Shown here in pieces: positions 16,230-24,567 of a stretch of 64,000 nt of DNA. The stretch comes from Neobacillus cucumis (GTDB lineage Bacteria; Bacillota; Bacilli; Bacillales_B; DSM-18226), in assembly GCF_023715505.1 (NCBI RefSeq), contig NZ_JAMBOH010000030.1:1-64000 (forward strand), written 5' to 3'. The translations under genes and the position numbers were made by a program. The notes below the pieces were generated by a model. The model saw only the letters and a list, made by a program, of their open reading frames with translations, made no database searches and was not told where the DNA came from. Position 1 is the stretch's first letter; each line of letters begins with the position of its first letter.

Positions 16230-17558
16230 TTAGTTAACGGTTGCCCAAGCAGAATTACTTTGATTGCCGCTTTGATCGATGGCCAGCACTTCTAATTTTA
16301 TGCCCCGCTTCTGAGGAGGTATAGCTGCTTTGAAGTTTCCATAACGATCACTTGTTGCCTGTCCGATCAGGTTGGATCCATAAAAAATATAAACCCCTGA
16401 ACCAGCCTCTGCTTTTCCAGTTAGAGAGGTCGAGGTAGTTGTCACTTTACCTACGCTTGGAACAGCGGGAGCCGTTACATCCGTCACCGTTACGGAAGTA
16501 CCTGCACTGCGATTCCCCGCTTTATCGATCGCATAAACGGTTAAGATGGTACCTGCTTTCTTTCCTGCTGTGAGTTTAATAGTAAAAGAACCTGTACTTG
16601 AAGCAGTGATTTGACCTATCAAGGAGGATCCTTGTCTAATCTCTACTCGCGCGTTTCCTTCAGTCGTTCCATTAATAATCGATTGGTTATCAGCTACTGA
16701 ATAAACAGTTGGTTTTCCTGGAGCCGTTTTATCAAGCACCGTAACGGTAGTGCCTGCACTCTGATTTCCGGCAGCATCTTTCGCATAAACGGTTAGTTGT
16801 GTACCTGACATTTGTGTGGGAGTTGTTACAGTGAAGTATCCAGCCGAGTTCGCTTTATTACTACCAATCGTGGTACTTCCTTTTTTTACAATAATCGTTG
16901 AATTCGCTTCTGCCTTACCGCTAACACTTTTATCATTATTGTCAACTGCATAAACAGTTGGCTTTGCAGGTGGCGTTCTGTCAACAACTGGCGGAGTATA
17001 GAAAGGGTTCGCTACTCTAAATTGAGTAACATCTTGGTAATACAGATCACTCGTATACTCTGAAACACCTACTCTCATATAAATGTAGGGCTGGCCTTGG
17101 TACATTGATTTAGGAACGAAAGAATTTAGCGTACCGGCAGTCGCTCCATATGTATTAAAATTAGTTTCACCTGTGTACTGTAAAGTTCCCCCATTATTTT
17201 TTAGGAACTCAACCGTAAGATATGGGTCTTTTAAGTATCCGTATTCAGATTGGTATAAAATTTTAACATTCATTTGTGTGGTGGAATAATTGGAAACCGA
17301 ATTAAAGGTTAGAGTGTGATATGTATACCAGCTATCTAACAAGTAATCTACAAATGTGTTGTTTGTTTTTAGGGGATAATCTCCCGGGTTTACGGATAAG
17401 GATTTCTTCAAACCTTTTCCAGGTAAATTGATTGTGGTCATCTTGCTGCTAAAACTTTTAAGTACGGGTTTAATTTCCTGCGCGTGTGCATTAATCGGTA
17501 CTGCGATGAAACAAAATAATAATAAACCTAGTAAAAACCTAAATTTCTTCAAACCCAT
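16230..17558 (-). CDS. Secreted adhesin-like protein with three Ig-like repeats, 442 aa
   Basis: A signal peptide (1-26, ending AHA) precedes an unrecognised beta-rich N-terminal domain (27-190, many Tyr and Thr). Three Ig repeats of about 83 aa follow, at 194-277, 278-360 and 361-442. The last repeat (GSNLIGQATSDRYGNFKAAI) is nearly the same as the last repeat of the neighbouring M30 protein (SLVGKAVSDRYGNYKAAIRA), which suggests a shared surface-binding role. No LPXTG or SLH anchor is visible. It is the first gene of the two-gene unit with the peptidase. The N-terminal domain could bind a ligand or substrate, but nothing shows which. Confidence 0.75.
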   Translation of the reverse strand: MGLKKFRFLLGLLLFCFIAVPINAHAQEIKPVLKSFSSKMTTINLPGKGLKKSLSVNPGDYPLKTNNTFVDYLLDSWYTYHTLTFNSVSNYSTTQMNVKILYQSEYGYLKDPYLTVEFLKNNGGTLQYTGETNFNTYGATAGTLNSFVPKSMYQGQPYIYMRVGVSEYTSDLYYQDVTQFRVANPFYTPPVVDRTPPAKPTVYAVDNNDKSVSGKAEANSTIIVKKGSTTIGSNKANSAGYFTVTTPTQMSGTQLTVYAKDAAGNQSAGTTVTVLDKTAPGKPTVYSVADNQSIINGTTEGNARVEIRQGSSLIGQITASSTGSFTIKLTAGKKAGTILTVYAIDKAGNRSAGTSVTVTDVTAPAVPSVGKVTTTSTSLTGKAEAGSGVYIFYGSNLIGQATSDRYGNFKAAIPPQKRGIKLEVLAIDQSGNQSNSAWATVN

Positions 17559-17917
17559 CTACTCCCTTAATCATATATTCCTAAAAAACTATAGTTCTTT
17601 ATAAGGAATATTATAAACTATATTTTCCGTAAAAAGAATGAAGTGGAGGTAAAAATTTGAAGATTAATAAATAAATTCTACTATTCCGAGAGATGGAGAT
17701 TAAATACTATAAACCTATATTATTTAAATTGGGGGAAGTTGAAGCTGCATCGAAAGGCCTCTGAATATTTTGAGAGTCATTTGGTATAATTACTGTTAAC
17801 TCACAAGTGGCCGGTTGATGAAAAATAGAAAACCTCTGAATCAACTAACTTTTAAAAAATAAAAAAACCGAGTTTCTTCTATTATATATTCAATAATAGC
17901 GTTTACATAAAGTTGAT
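17559..17917. other. Gene-free stretch, about 360 bp
   Basis: AT-rich. I see no open frame with a ribosome site and no repeat. It should hold the promoter of the 442-aa gene reading leftward, but no convincing -35/-10 pair is evident. Confidence 0.5.
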
Positions 17918-17949
17918 TAAAAAAAGCAAACTCTACGGAAGAGTTCGCT
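17918..17949 (-). terminator. Intrinsic terminator of the SGNH hydrolase gene
   Basis: On the minus strand AGCGAACTCT pairs with AGAGTTTGCT (one G-U) around TCCGT, followed by seven Ts. The left arm overlaps the stop codon. Confidence 0.8.
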
Positions 17950-18739
17950 ATTGGTTAGTAAAATATTTAATTAAGTAATTACTCCATACCTCATATCCTT
18001 TTGCGCTTGGTGCGCTTCCATCTGGCAGAAGGTAATCTTTAAATGCATTTGTATTGGGATCCGGCCAGGCTGTCCAATGATCAAGATAGGCAATCTTATT
18101 TTCCTCTGCGAACTTCTTCAACACGGCTACCTGATTAGGATAGAACTTAGCTTGAAACAGTGGATAGGATGGCTGAAGTATAAATGTTGTTTCAGGCTGC
18201 TTAGCTTTAATATCATCCATAATCTTTGTTATATCCTTTAGGGTGTTCTCTGGTAATACTTCCCCGTTATTAAGTAAAATAAATGGCTCTAATACAATTA
18301 CATCAGCCTTTTCAGCAGCTAAATCAGCCTGTTTATTATCACTGATAAACTTGGTGGAAGTTGAATTAAAAGTTTTTAACTTAACTTGAATGTTTTTTTT
18401 GCCAAATGTCTCTATTAGCTTTTCTTTAACGCTGGGATAGCTGCCAGCAGTATCAGAACCAATGGCTGGAGATCCAACAAAAAGGATCTTGTAGGCCTTT
18501 TTCTCTTTTATCGCTTTTTTAAATGTTTTAACAGCAGTTGAAGGCCAATTAGAAGTGTAGGCTACTATTTCTTCTTGATCAAAACCAGTAGTAATCTTCT
18601 GCGAACTAACCCCATCGGCCTGCGTGAAAGAGGATAGATGATTCGAAGCAACGGCGATTTTTTTATTCCAATTGGAATGGCCCCAAACGACCACCGTAAG
18701 GCAGGCAATACCTAATAGTATAGTAAAAAAAGTCTTCAT
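17948..18739 (-). CDS. SGNH/GDSL-type hydrolase, membrane anchored
   Basis: The 263-aa protein has one N-terminal TM/signal anchor (about 4-20) and a 240-aa extracytoplasmic domain of SGNH type. Block I is degenerate (LFVGSPAIGSD, the Ser after FVG), and the C-terminal catalytic block reads LDHWTAWPD followed by APSAKGYEVWSNYL. VIVLEPFILLNN matches the central strand. Such proteins often sit beside Gram-positive exopolysaccharide operons and may add or remove acyl groups on the polymer. It is divergent from the EPS operon that starts 240 bases away. The ATG follows GGGGGTATC. Confidence 0.75.
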   Translation of the reverse strand: MKTFFTILLGIACLTVVVWGHSNWNKKIAVASNHLSSFTQADGVSSQKITTGFDQEEIVAYTSNWPSTAVKTFKKAIKEKKAYKILFVGSPAIGSDTAGSYPSVKEKLIETFGKKNIQVKLKTFNSTSTKFISDNKQADLAAEKADVIVLEPFILLNNGEVLPENTLKDITKIMDDIKAKQPETTFILQPSYPLFQAKFYPNQVAVLKKFAEENKIAYLDHWTAWPDPNTNAFKDYLLPDGSAPSAKGYEVWSNYLIKYFTNQ

Positions 18740-18911
18740 TTATGATACCCCCAAATTATTCTGCACATCCATTATAACAAAAAGATTTTGAAAAATAATT
18801 CCAATTACACTTTTTAACTACAAAATATTACAATACAGTGTAAAATAAGAAAGTGGTGAAAGAAATAAACAAATATATGACAAAAACAACAAAAACTTTA
18901 CAAATAAAGTC

Positions 18912-18940
18912 AACATTAGTCGAAATATTTATGCTATAAT
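18912..18940 (+). promoter_or_regulatory. Candidate sigma-A promoter of the exopolysaccharide operon (extended -10)
   Basis: TATAAT at 18935-18940 is preceded by TGC, giving the extended -10 TGNTATAAT. The -35 region (CAACATT) is weak. It lies about 38 bases before the CpsC start, and GGGAGG is at 18969-18974. Confidence 0.55.
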
Positions 18941-18978
18941 ACACATTGGCTTATTTTTGGAAATAAAGGGAGGACAAC

Positions 18979-19728
18979 ATGGAAGAAACCATTAGCTTAA
19001 AAGAGTTGTTTGAAACATTACGCAAACGACTAAGTTTAATATTGAACATTACATTTATAGCCATACTAATCAGTGGTGTGATAAGTTATTTCTTCATAAC
19101 ACCTATCTATCAAACATCCACACAATTGCTAGTCAATCAGGCAAAAAATGAGCAGTCTCCGTACCAGAACAATGAAGTACAAACGAATCTCCAGTTAATA
19201 AATACCTATAACGTAATTATAAAGAGTCCTGCCATCCTTGAAAAAGTGATTAAAGAATTGAATATAGATATGACAGTTTCGGAGCTAAATGGAAAAATTA
19301 CCGTTCAAAACGAAACGGATTCACAAGTAGTGAACCTATCTGTACAGGATGAGAATGCTGAAAGGGCAGCAAAAATTGCCAATACAACAGCCGATGTATT
19401 TAAAAAAGAGATTGTAAATATCATGAATGTAGATAACGTTAGTATTCTGGCAAAAGCAACCGTAACGGACCAAATATCCCCAATAAAACCAAGACCTTTA
19501 TTAAATATTGCTATTGCTATGGTAGTTGGTCTTATGGTTGGAGTAGGATTAGCTTTCCTTTTAGAATACCTTGACAATACCGTCAAAAATGAGGAAGAAA
19601 TCGAAAAATTGCTTGGGGTATCAGTGCTAGGTGTCATTGCTGCGATGGATGATTCAAAATTAAAAGACAGTAAGAAAAAAAGTTCTGAGAAAAATGCTAG
19701 ATTAAGAGGTGAGACGATTGGCTCTTAA
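18979..19728 (+). CDS. CpsC/CapA-type polysaccharide co-polymerase (Wzz domain, YveK-like)
   Basis: This 249-aa inner-membrane protein has two TM helices (about 21-41 and 177-197) around an extracytoplasmic Wzz domain (YQTSTQLLVNQ, ... SPIKPRPLLNI before TM2). The cytoplasmic tail is Lys/Ser rich. In Gram-positives CpsC is the transmembrane activator of the separate tyrosine kinase CpsD and controls chain length and export. Its stop overlaps the start of the kinase gene, the usual translational coupling. It is the first gene of the EPS operon. Confidence 0.92.
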   Translation: MEETISLKELFETLRKRLSLILNITFIAILISGVISYFFITPIYQTSTQLLVNQAKNEQSPYQNNEVQTNLQLINTYNVIIKSPAILEKVIKELNIDMTVSELNGKITVQNETDSQVVNLSVQDENAERAAKIANTTADVFKKEIVNIMNVDNVSILAKATVTDQISPIKPRPLLNIAIAMVVGLMVGVGLAFLLEYLDNTVKNEEEIEKLLGVSVLGVIAAMDDSKLKDSKKKSSEKNARLRGETIGS

Positions 19729-20416
19729 AAAGAATAAGAAAGCTTTAAGTAATAAAAGAAATATCATTACCAAGTTTGACTCAAAATCCCCAATTTCAGA
19801 GCAGTATCGAACAATCCGTACAAATATTCAGTTTTCTTCAGTAGATAACGAAGTTAAATCGTTAATGGTAACATCATCTGGACCAGGGGAAGGTAAATCG
19901 ACTACAGTTGCAAATCTGGCTGTTGTATTTGCACAGCAAGGAAAAAAAGTATTGCTTGTAGATGCTGATTTGAGAAAACCAACGGTTCATTATACATTTA
20001 ATCAAACCAATACATTCGGCCTAACAAGTGTGTTAACTAGGCAATTGACGTTGGATAAGGCTGTTGCTGATACAGGAGAAAAGAATCTTTTTGTCTTAAC
20101 AAGCGGACCAATCCCTCCTAATCCAGCTGAATTATTAAGCTCGAAGGCAATGGAACAATTTTATCAGGATGCACTAGATTTATTTGATATTGTTCTATTT
20201 GACACCCCGCCATTATTAGCAGTAACAGATGCGCAAATATTAGCTAATAAATGTGAAGGTACTATTTTAGTAGTTTCTAGCGGAAAAACAGAGAAAGATC
20301 AAGTAGTGAAGGCAAAAGAATTACTAGATTCAGCTCAAAGTAAACTATTAGGTGTTGTTTTAAATAATAAGAAAATGAAAGACACAAATTACTACTACTA
20401 TTATGGTGTAAAGTAA
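19718..20416 (+). CDS. CpsD/CapB-type bacterial tyrosine kinase
   Basis: A P-loop BY-kinase: Walker A SGPGEGKST, Walker A' LLVDADLRKPT, Walker B IVLFDTPP and a C-terminal Tyr cluster (five Tyr before GVK) for autophosphorylation. The listed frame opens with a GTG at 19709, but AGAGGTGAG lies just before a TTG at 19718, which I prefer (232 aa). It is cytoplasmic, works with the CpsC transmembrane activator and is dephosphorylated by CpsB. The three genes cpsC-cpsD-cpsB are consecutive, as in many Bacillus EPS loci. Confidence 0.92.
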   Translation: MALKKNKKALSNKRNIITKFDSKSPISEQYRTIRTNIQFSSVDNEVKSLMVTSSGPGEGKSTTVANLAVVFAQQGKKVLLVDADLRKPTVHYTFNQTNTFGLTSVLTRQLTLDKAVADTGEKNLFVLTSGPIPPNPAELLSSKAMEQFYQDALDLFDIVLFDTPPLLAVTDAQILANKCEGTILVVSSGKTEKDQVVKAKELLDSAQSKLLGVVLNNKKMKDTNYYYYYGVK

Positions 20417-20436
20417 CAAGATTCGACATTTTGCAC

Positions 20437-20461
20437 CACTTTACCTTAATGAGGTAAAGTG
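20437..20461 (+). promoter_or_regulatory. Hairpin between kinase and phosphatase genes
   Basis: CACTTTACC and GGTAAAGTG form a perfect 9-bp stem with a 7-base loop. No T-tract follows, so it may be an RNA processing or stability site rather than a terminator. Confidence 0.45.
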
Positions 20462-20517
20462 ATAATATGAAAAATGTTGTGTTTTACTGACAATATTTTG
20501 TAAAGGGTGTGCGTATT

Positions 20518-21279
20518 ATGGTGGATATTCATTGTCATATCTTGCCTGGTATTGACGACGGAGCAAAAAATATATCAGACAGTATTATGATGGCAAAGGA
20601 AGCAGAAAAAGAAGGGATTCATACCATCATCGCCACCCCTCATTTAAATAACCAATATGATAACCGAAAAGATTTGATACTAGCAAAAGTGAACAAGTTA
20701 AACACAGCTCTAAAAGACGCAGGAGTAAATGTTACCATCCTTCCAGGACAAGAACCAAGAATATATGGTGATATCATTGGAGATTTTGAAAAGAATGATA
20801 TTCAAACGCTAAATAATAGTCAATACCTTTTTGTTGAATTCCCTTCAAACCACGTCCCACGATATGCAGAAAAATTATTGTTTGATATCCAAGTAAAAGG
20901 GTTAACCCCAATCATTGTCCACCCTGAAAGGAATTCTGAGATTATAGAGAGGCCTGAAATACTGTATCGCTTTGTTGAAAAGGGGTCCTTAACGCAAGTA
21001 ACAGCTTCAAGTCTTTCCGGTTATTTTGGTAAAAAAATCAAGAACTTCTCCATGCAAATCATAGAGGCTAATTTAACTCATTTTATTGCTTCGGATGCCC
21101 ACAACATTAACTCCCGTTCCTTTAAAATGATGGAGGCATATGATTTGATAGACAAGGAATATGGTACAGACTATGTTTATCTATTCAGTGAAAATGCTGA
21201 GATGTTGATTACTGGAAAGTCTATTATAAAAGAAATTCCAGAACAAATTAAAAAGAAAAAGAAGTTCATATTTTTTTAA
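20518..21279 (+). CDS. CpsB/CapC-type PHP-family tyrosine phosphatase
   Basis: A metal-dependent phosphatase of the PHP fold: DIHCHILPGIDDG (first metal HxH), ATPHL, PGQE, VEFP, IIVHPERN and IASDAHN. It removes phosphate from CpsD. Family length is about 255 aa, and this one is 253. I choose the ATG at 20518 because AAAGGGTG at 20500-20507 spaces well to it and too closely to the upstream GTG at 20509. It is the third gene of the EPS operon, and a long, structured leader follows before galU. Confidence 0.92.
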   Translation: MVDIHCHILPGIDDGAKNISDSIMMAKEAEKEGIHTIIATPHLNNQYDNRKDLILAKVNKLNTALKDAGVNVTILPGQEPRIYGDIIGDFEKNDIQTLNNSQYLFVEFPSNHVPRYAEKLLFDIQVKGLTPIIVHPERNSEIIERPEILYRFVEKGSLTQVTASSLSGYFGKKIKNFSMQIIEANLTHFIASDAHNINSRSFKMMEAYDLIDKEYGTDYVYLFSENAEMLITGKSIIKEIPEQIKKKKKFIFF

Positions 21280-21339
21280 TTAACCAAATGCCGAGAGTTA
21301 CTGATTATTATTAACTTTATTAATTAGGTCAATACCTAA

Positions 21340-21467
21340 TTTGTCAGGCTACCCTGTCCGTTTTTCATGGGGGCACTCGATTATGCTGTGGGAATTAGAA
21401 GTTATTTCTCTTTCCTTCGAAGCTCTTCTGCGAGAGCATGGTGCGAGGGATGGAATATATGCCCAAA
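21340..21467 (+). ncRNA. Candidate EAR (epsC) antitermination RNA element
   Basis: Within a 325-base gap in the EPS operon there is a G/C-richer, structured block: GGGCA (21371-21375) can close with TGCCC (21460-21464). Inside are CTTCGAAG, GCTCTTCTGCGAGAGC (a stem-loop) and GTGCGAGGGATGG. EAR RNAs lie inside Bacillales EPS/capsule operons near this position and allow polymerase to read through downstream terminators. Two features agree: the location after the cpsC-D-B genes, and terminator-like hairpins downstream at 21478, 23251 and 29818. The call rests on context and approximate recall of the consensus, not on an Rfam search. Confidence 0.5.
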
Positions 21468-21477
21468 AAATTAACCT

Positions 21478-21540
21478 AATAAATATCTAATGAAAAGGCC
21501 AGTCTGAGAGCAATTACAGTTCCATTAGATATTTATTTTT
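21478..21540 (+). terminator. Terminator-like hairpin immediately after the candidate EAR element
   Basis: A perfect 15-bp stem: AATAAATATCTAATG (21478-21492) with CATTAGATATTTATT (21523-21537), a 30-base loop, then Ts. It stands between the phosphatase gene and galU, so it would cut the operon unless read through. Confidence 0.55.
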
Positions 21541-21604
21541 GCCAATACATTAACTAGGAAAAAAATCAAATAGATAATTAAAATAAAAAAATGGGGGATT
21601 AAAG

Positions 21605-22498
21605 ATGAAAAAAGTAAGAAAAGCGATTATACCAGCAGCAGGTTTAGGAACTAGATTTTTACCAGCAACAAAGGCTATGCCAAAGGAAATGTTACCAATC
21701 GTTGATAAGCCAACAATCCAATATATTGTAGAAGAAGCTGTAGCTTCTGGAATTGAGGATATTATCATTGTCACTGGTAAAGGTAAGCGTGCAATTGAGG
21801 ACCATTTTGATATGGCGATGGAACTTGAGGAAAACTTAAAAGAAAAGGGGAAACTTGATCTTTTAGAAAGAGTTCAATTTGCTACCAATCTTGCAGATAT
21901 CCATTACATCCGTCAGAAAGAGCCAAAAGGACTTGGACATGCCGTTTGGTGTGCTCGTAACTTTATTGGAGACGAACCTTTTGCTGTCCTATTAGGAGAT
22001 GACATTGTTCAAGGTGAAACTCCATGTTTACGCCAATTGATTGATCAATATGAAGAAACTTTATCTTCAGTGATTGGGGTTCAAACCGTTCCTGACCATG
22101 AAACGAATCGCTACGGTATTATTGATCCCGCTTCACAAGATGGCAGATTATACCAGGTGAATAATTTTGTTGAAAAACCAAAAGCGGGCACAGCGCCTTC
22201 AAATTTAGCAATTATGGGCAGATACGTTTTAACTCCTGAAATCTTTATGTTCCTTGACCAACAAGAACAAGGAGCAGGCGGCGAAATTCAATTAACAGAT
22301 GCCATTCAAAAATTAAATCAGATTCAAAGAGTGTTTGCTTATGATTTTGAAGGTAAAAGATACGATGTTGGGGAAAAGTTTGGTTTTGTTAAAACAACCG
22401 TTGAATTCGCACTTCAACATGAAGACCTTCATGATGACATGATAGATTACTTAACAAATCTAGTTTCTTCATTAGAAAAAGAAAAAGTAATGTTATAA
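21605..22498 (+). CDS. galU: UTP-glucose-1-phosphate uridylyltransferase
   Basis: This 297-aa enzyme makes UDP-glucose from glucose-1-phosphate and UTP. Diagnostic motifs are [20 protein letters not shown] (nucleotide binding), [30 protein letters not shown] [17 protein letters not shown] and the sugar-site VEKPK. Length and sequence match Bacillus GtaB. The ATG follows GGGGGAT. As an operon gene it supplies UDP-glucose to the polysaccharide, and together with pgcA and ugd in this window it completes the path to UDP-glucuronate. The genome may also hold a second, housekeeping gtaB. Confidence 0.93.
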   Translation: MKKVRKAIIPAAGLGTRFLPATKAMPKEMLPIVDKPTIQYIVEEAVASGIEDIIIVTGKGKRAIEDHFDMAMELEENLKEKGKLDLLERVQFATNLADIHYIRQKEPKGLGHAVWCARNFIGDEPFAVLLGDDIVQGETPCLRQLIDQYEETLSSVIGVQTVPDHETNRYGIIDPASQDGRLYQVNNFVEKPKAGTAPSNLAIMGRYVLTPEIFMFLDQQEQGAGGEIQLTDAIQKLNQIQRVFAYDFEGKRYDVGEKFGFVKTTVEFALQHEDLHDDMIDYLTNLVSSLEKEKVML

Positions 22499-22517
22499 GG
22501 GAAGGAAGAGGTCTAGG

Positions 22518-23195
22518 GTGTCTGATTTGGCGAATCAAGAGGCAACGTCTATTGTTAAGAAGGATGTAACGAGTCTAGCAAAAGAGAGAAAGTCATATTT
22601 ACTAGCAAAGAGGACTATTGACATCTTCGGTTCCTTATGTGGGATTATGGTATTATGTTTTCTATTTATTATTGTAGCTATTCTGATTAAATTAGAAGAT
22701 CCAAAGGGTCCAATTTTCTTTTCCCAAAAGAGAATAGGATTAAATGGAAAAGAATTTAAAATGTATAAATTCCGTTCCATGGTATCAGATGCAGAGGAAA
22801 GATTAAAAGAACTTTTAAAATATAATGAAGTGTCCGGTGCTATGTTTAAAATGAAGGACGACCCACGAATCACAAAAATAGGGAAGTTTATTCGAAAAAC
22901 AAGTATTGATGAACTGCCACAACTTTTTAATGTGCTAAAAGGGGATATGAGTTTAGTGGGACCTCGTCCCCCTCTTCCTCGTGAAGTTGCTCTCTATACT
23001 GAGTTTGATAAACAGAGATTACTGGTTACTCCAGGCTGCACCGGACTTTGGCAAGTAAGTGGGAGAAATAGTCTGGGATTTGAAGAGATGGTTGAATTAG
23101 ATATTCAATATATTCAAAAACGTACGGTACTTTTTGATTTAAATATAATTCTAAAAACAGTACTTGTGTTATTTGGATCAAAAGATGCTTTTTAA
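22518..23195 (+). CDS. Undecaprenyl-phosphate sugar phosphotransferase (priming enzyme, WbaP C-terminal type)
   Basis: A 225-aa membrane protein with one N-terminal membrane segment (about 33-56) and the Bac_transf domain: KRIGLNGKEFKMYKFRSM, DDPRITKIGKFIRKTSIDELPQ (catalytic Asp-Glu), NVLKGDMSLVGPRPPLP, PGCTGLWQVSGR. It transfers a sugar-1-phosphate to undecaprenyl phosphate and so starts the repeat unit. It lacks the N-terminal multi-TM part of full-length WbaP, as is usual in EPS operons. The start is a GTG 19 bases after galU. Confidence 0.9.
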   Translation: MSDLANQEATSIVKKDVTSLAKERKSYLLAKRTIDIFGSLCGIMVLCFLFIIVAILIKLEDPKGPIFFSQKRIGLNGKEFKMYKFRSMVSDAEERLKELLKYNEVSGAMFKMKDDPRITKIGKFIRKTSIDELPQLFNVLKGDMSLVGPRPPLPREVALYTEFDKQRLLVTPGCTGLWQVSGRNSLGFEEMVELDIQYIQKRTVLFDLNIILKTVLVLFGSKDAF

Positions 23196-23250
23196 TACAA
23201 ATTACTTGTTATAGGAATAACAGAGGTTAGTTCATATAACATATTCTACT

Positions 23251-23284
23251 TGGGATAAAGAGGAATACTTTATCCCATATTTTT
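23251..23284 (+). terminator. Intra-operon intrinsic terminator
   Basis: TGGGATAAAG pairs perfectly with CTTTATCCCA around AGGAATA and is followed by TATTTTTA. It lies between the priming transferase and the first glycosyltransferase, with same-strand genes on both sides. Confidence 0.75.
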
Positions 23285-23380
23285 AGAAGTCTTATTCCTT
23301 TTGTGTATTTACTTTATCAAGATGTTTTTTGTGTAGCTATATTTTATTTATTACTTAGTTTATGAAGGGAAGTATTCCTT

Positions 23381-24517
23381 TTGAAAAATATATGTATTGT
23401 AAACGAAGGATTCGGTATGGGGGGAGTAGAAAGAGTAGCGATTCAATTAGCCAATTCCTTTCAACAATTCGGTATTAATACATCATTAATTGATTTTTCA
23501 GCTAAAAATCAATTTTATTACGATATAGATAATCAGATTAAGGTACCCCATGTAATCAATCCAAGAAAGATTAAGAGAAAGATAGTTTATAAGTTACATG
23601 AGGCAAAGTATAAAATAAATAATAAACCATTAGAAGTTTATTTTCTATATAAAGAACAAACAAATGATTTAATAAACTATCTTAAGGAAAGTCAATGTGA
23701 CATTTTGATATTGTGTCAGGGAATTCTTACTGCACTGATCCCAAATATTAAAAAAGCATTGCCCAATATAAAGATAGTAGCTTGGCAGCATAATGATTTT
23801 GATATCTATACTAAAAATTACTATCAAAACATTTTAGATGATTATTTTAGGGGTTTAAAATCTGCTGATTTAGTTGTTTGTTTAACAGAAGAAGATATGC
23901 AAAAATTTAAATCGTATAATTCAAACTCGTGTTATATATATAATCCGTTAACGCTCAATAATCCAAAGATTAGTAATTTAGATAATAAGAATATAATTTT
24001 TGTTGGTAGATTAGTTATCAAACAAAAGGGACTTGATTACTTAATAGAGATTGCCAAGAGTTTGGAACCAGGCTGGAGAATTCTCGTTGCTGGGGCGGGG
24101 TCAGATAAAGAAATATTTGAGAATATGATACAAGATAATAATTTAGTTGATAGGGTTGTACTAAAAGGTTCCCTATCTGAATCAGAATTAGCAGACTTTT
24201 ATTCATCAGGTTCAATATTTATTTCCACATCAAGATGGGAAGGATTTGGGCTGGTTTTAACTGAAGCTATGGCAACTGGTTTGCCAGTAGTGAGCTTTTC
24301 GAACCACGGACCTACTGAAATCTTAAAGGATGGAATGTATGGGGTATTAGTAGAAAACTATGATATTAGCAAGTTTTCAAATGAGTTGAAAGAATTAATG
24401 CTTTTCAAAGAAAAGAGAGAAAAATTACAGCAATATAGTATAGAAAGAGCAGCTGATTTTAGCTCTCGTATTATTTTAAAAGAATGGATAAATAAGCTAA
24501 GATTACTTGAGGATTAA
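23381..24517 (+). CDS. Glycosyltransferase, GT4 family
   Basis: A 378-aa GT-B enzyme with the N-terminal GFGMGGVERVA loop and the C-terminal nucleotide-sugar site EGFGLVLTEAMATGLPVV (E-x7-E motif). GRLVIKQKGLDYLI is the usual start of the C-terminal Rossmann half. It starts at TTG with GAAGGGAAG upstream. The donor and linkage cannot be read from the sequence. It lies just after an intra-operon terminator. Confidence 0.88.
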   Translation: MKNICIVNEGFGMGGVERVAIQLANSFQQFGINTSLIDFSAKNQFYYDIDNQIKVPHVINPRKIKRKIVYKLHEAKYKINNKPLEVYFLYKEQTNDLINYLKESQCDILILCQGILTALIPNIKKALPNIKIVAWQHNDFDIYTKNYYQNILDDYFRGLKSADLVVCLTEEDMQKFKSYNSNSCYIYNPLTLNNPKISNLDNKNIIFVGRLVIKQKGLDYLIEIAKSLEPGWRILVAGAGSDKEIFENMIQDNNLVDRVVLKGSLSESELADFYSSGSIFISTSRWEGFGLVLTEAMATGLPVVSFSNHGPTEILKDGMYGVLVENYDISKFSNELKELMLFKEKREKLQQYSIERAADFSSRIILKEWINKLRLLED

Positions 24518-24567
24518 ATATGTATTTTAAATTGGGGTGAATTTAGATTTATATCTAAATTAAAATT

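Noticed and set aside
20437..20461. Terminator between the kinase and phosphatase genes
   Set aside because: The stem is perfect but no T tract follows, so it is listed only as a hairpin.
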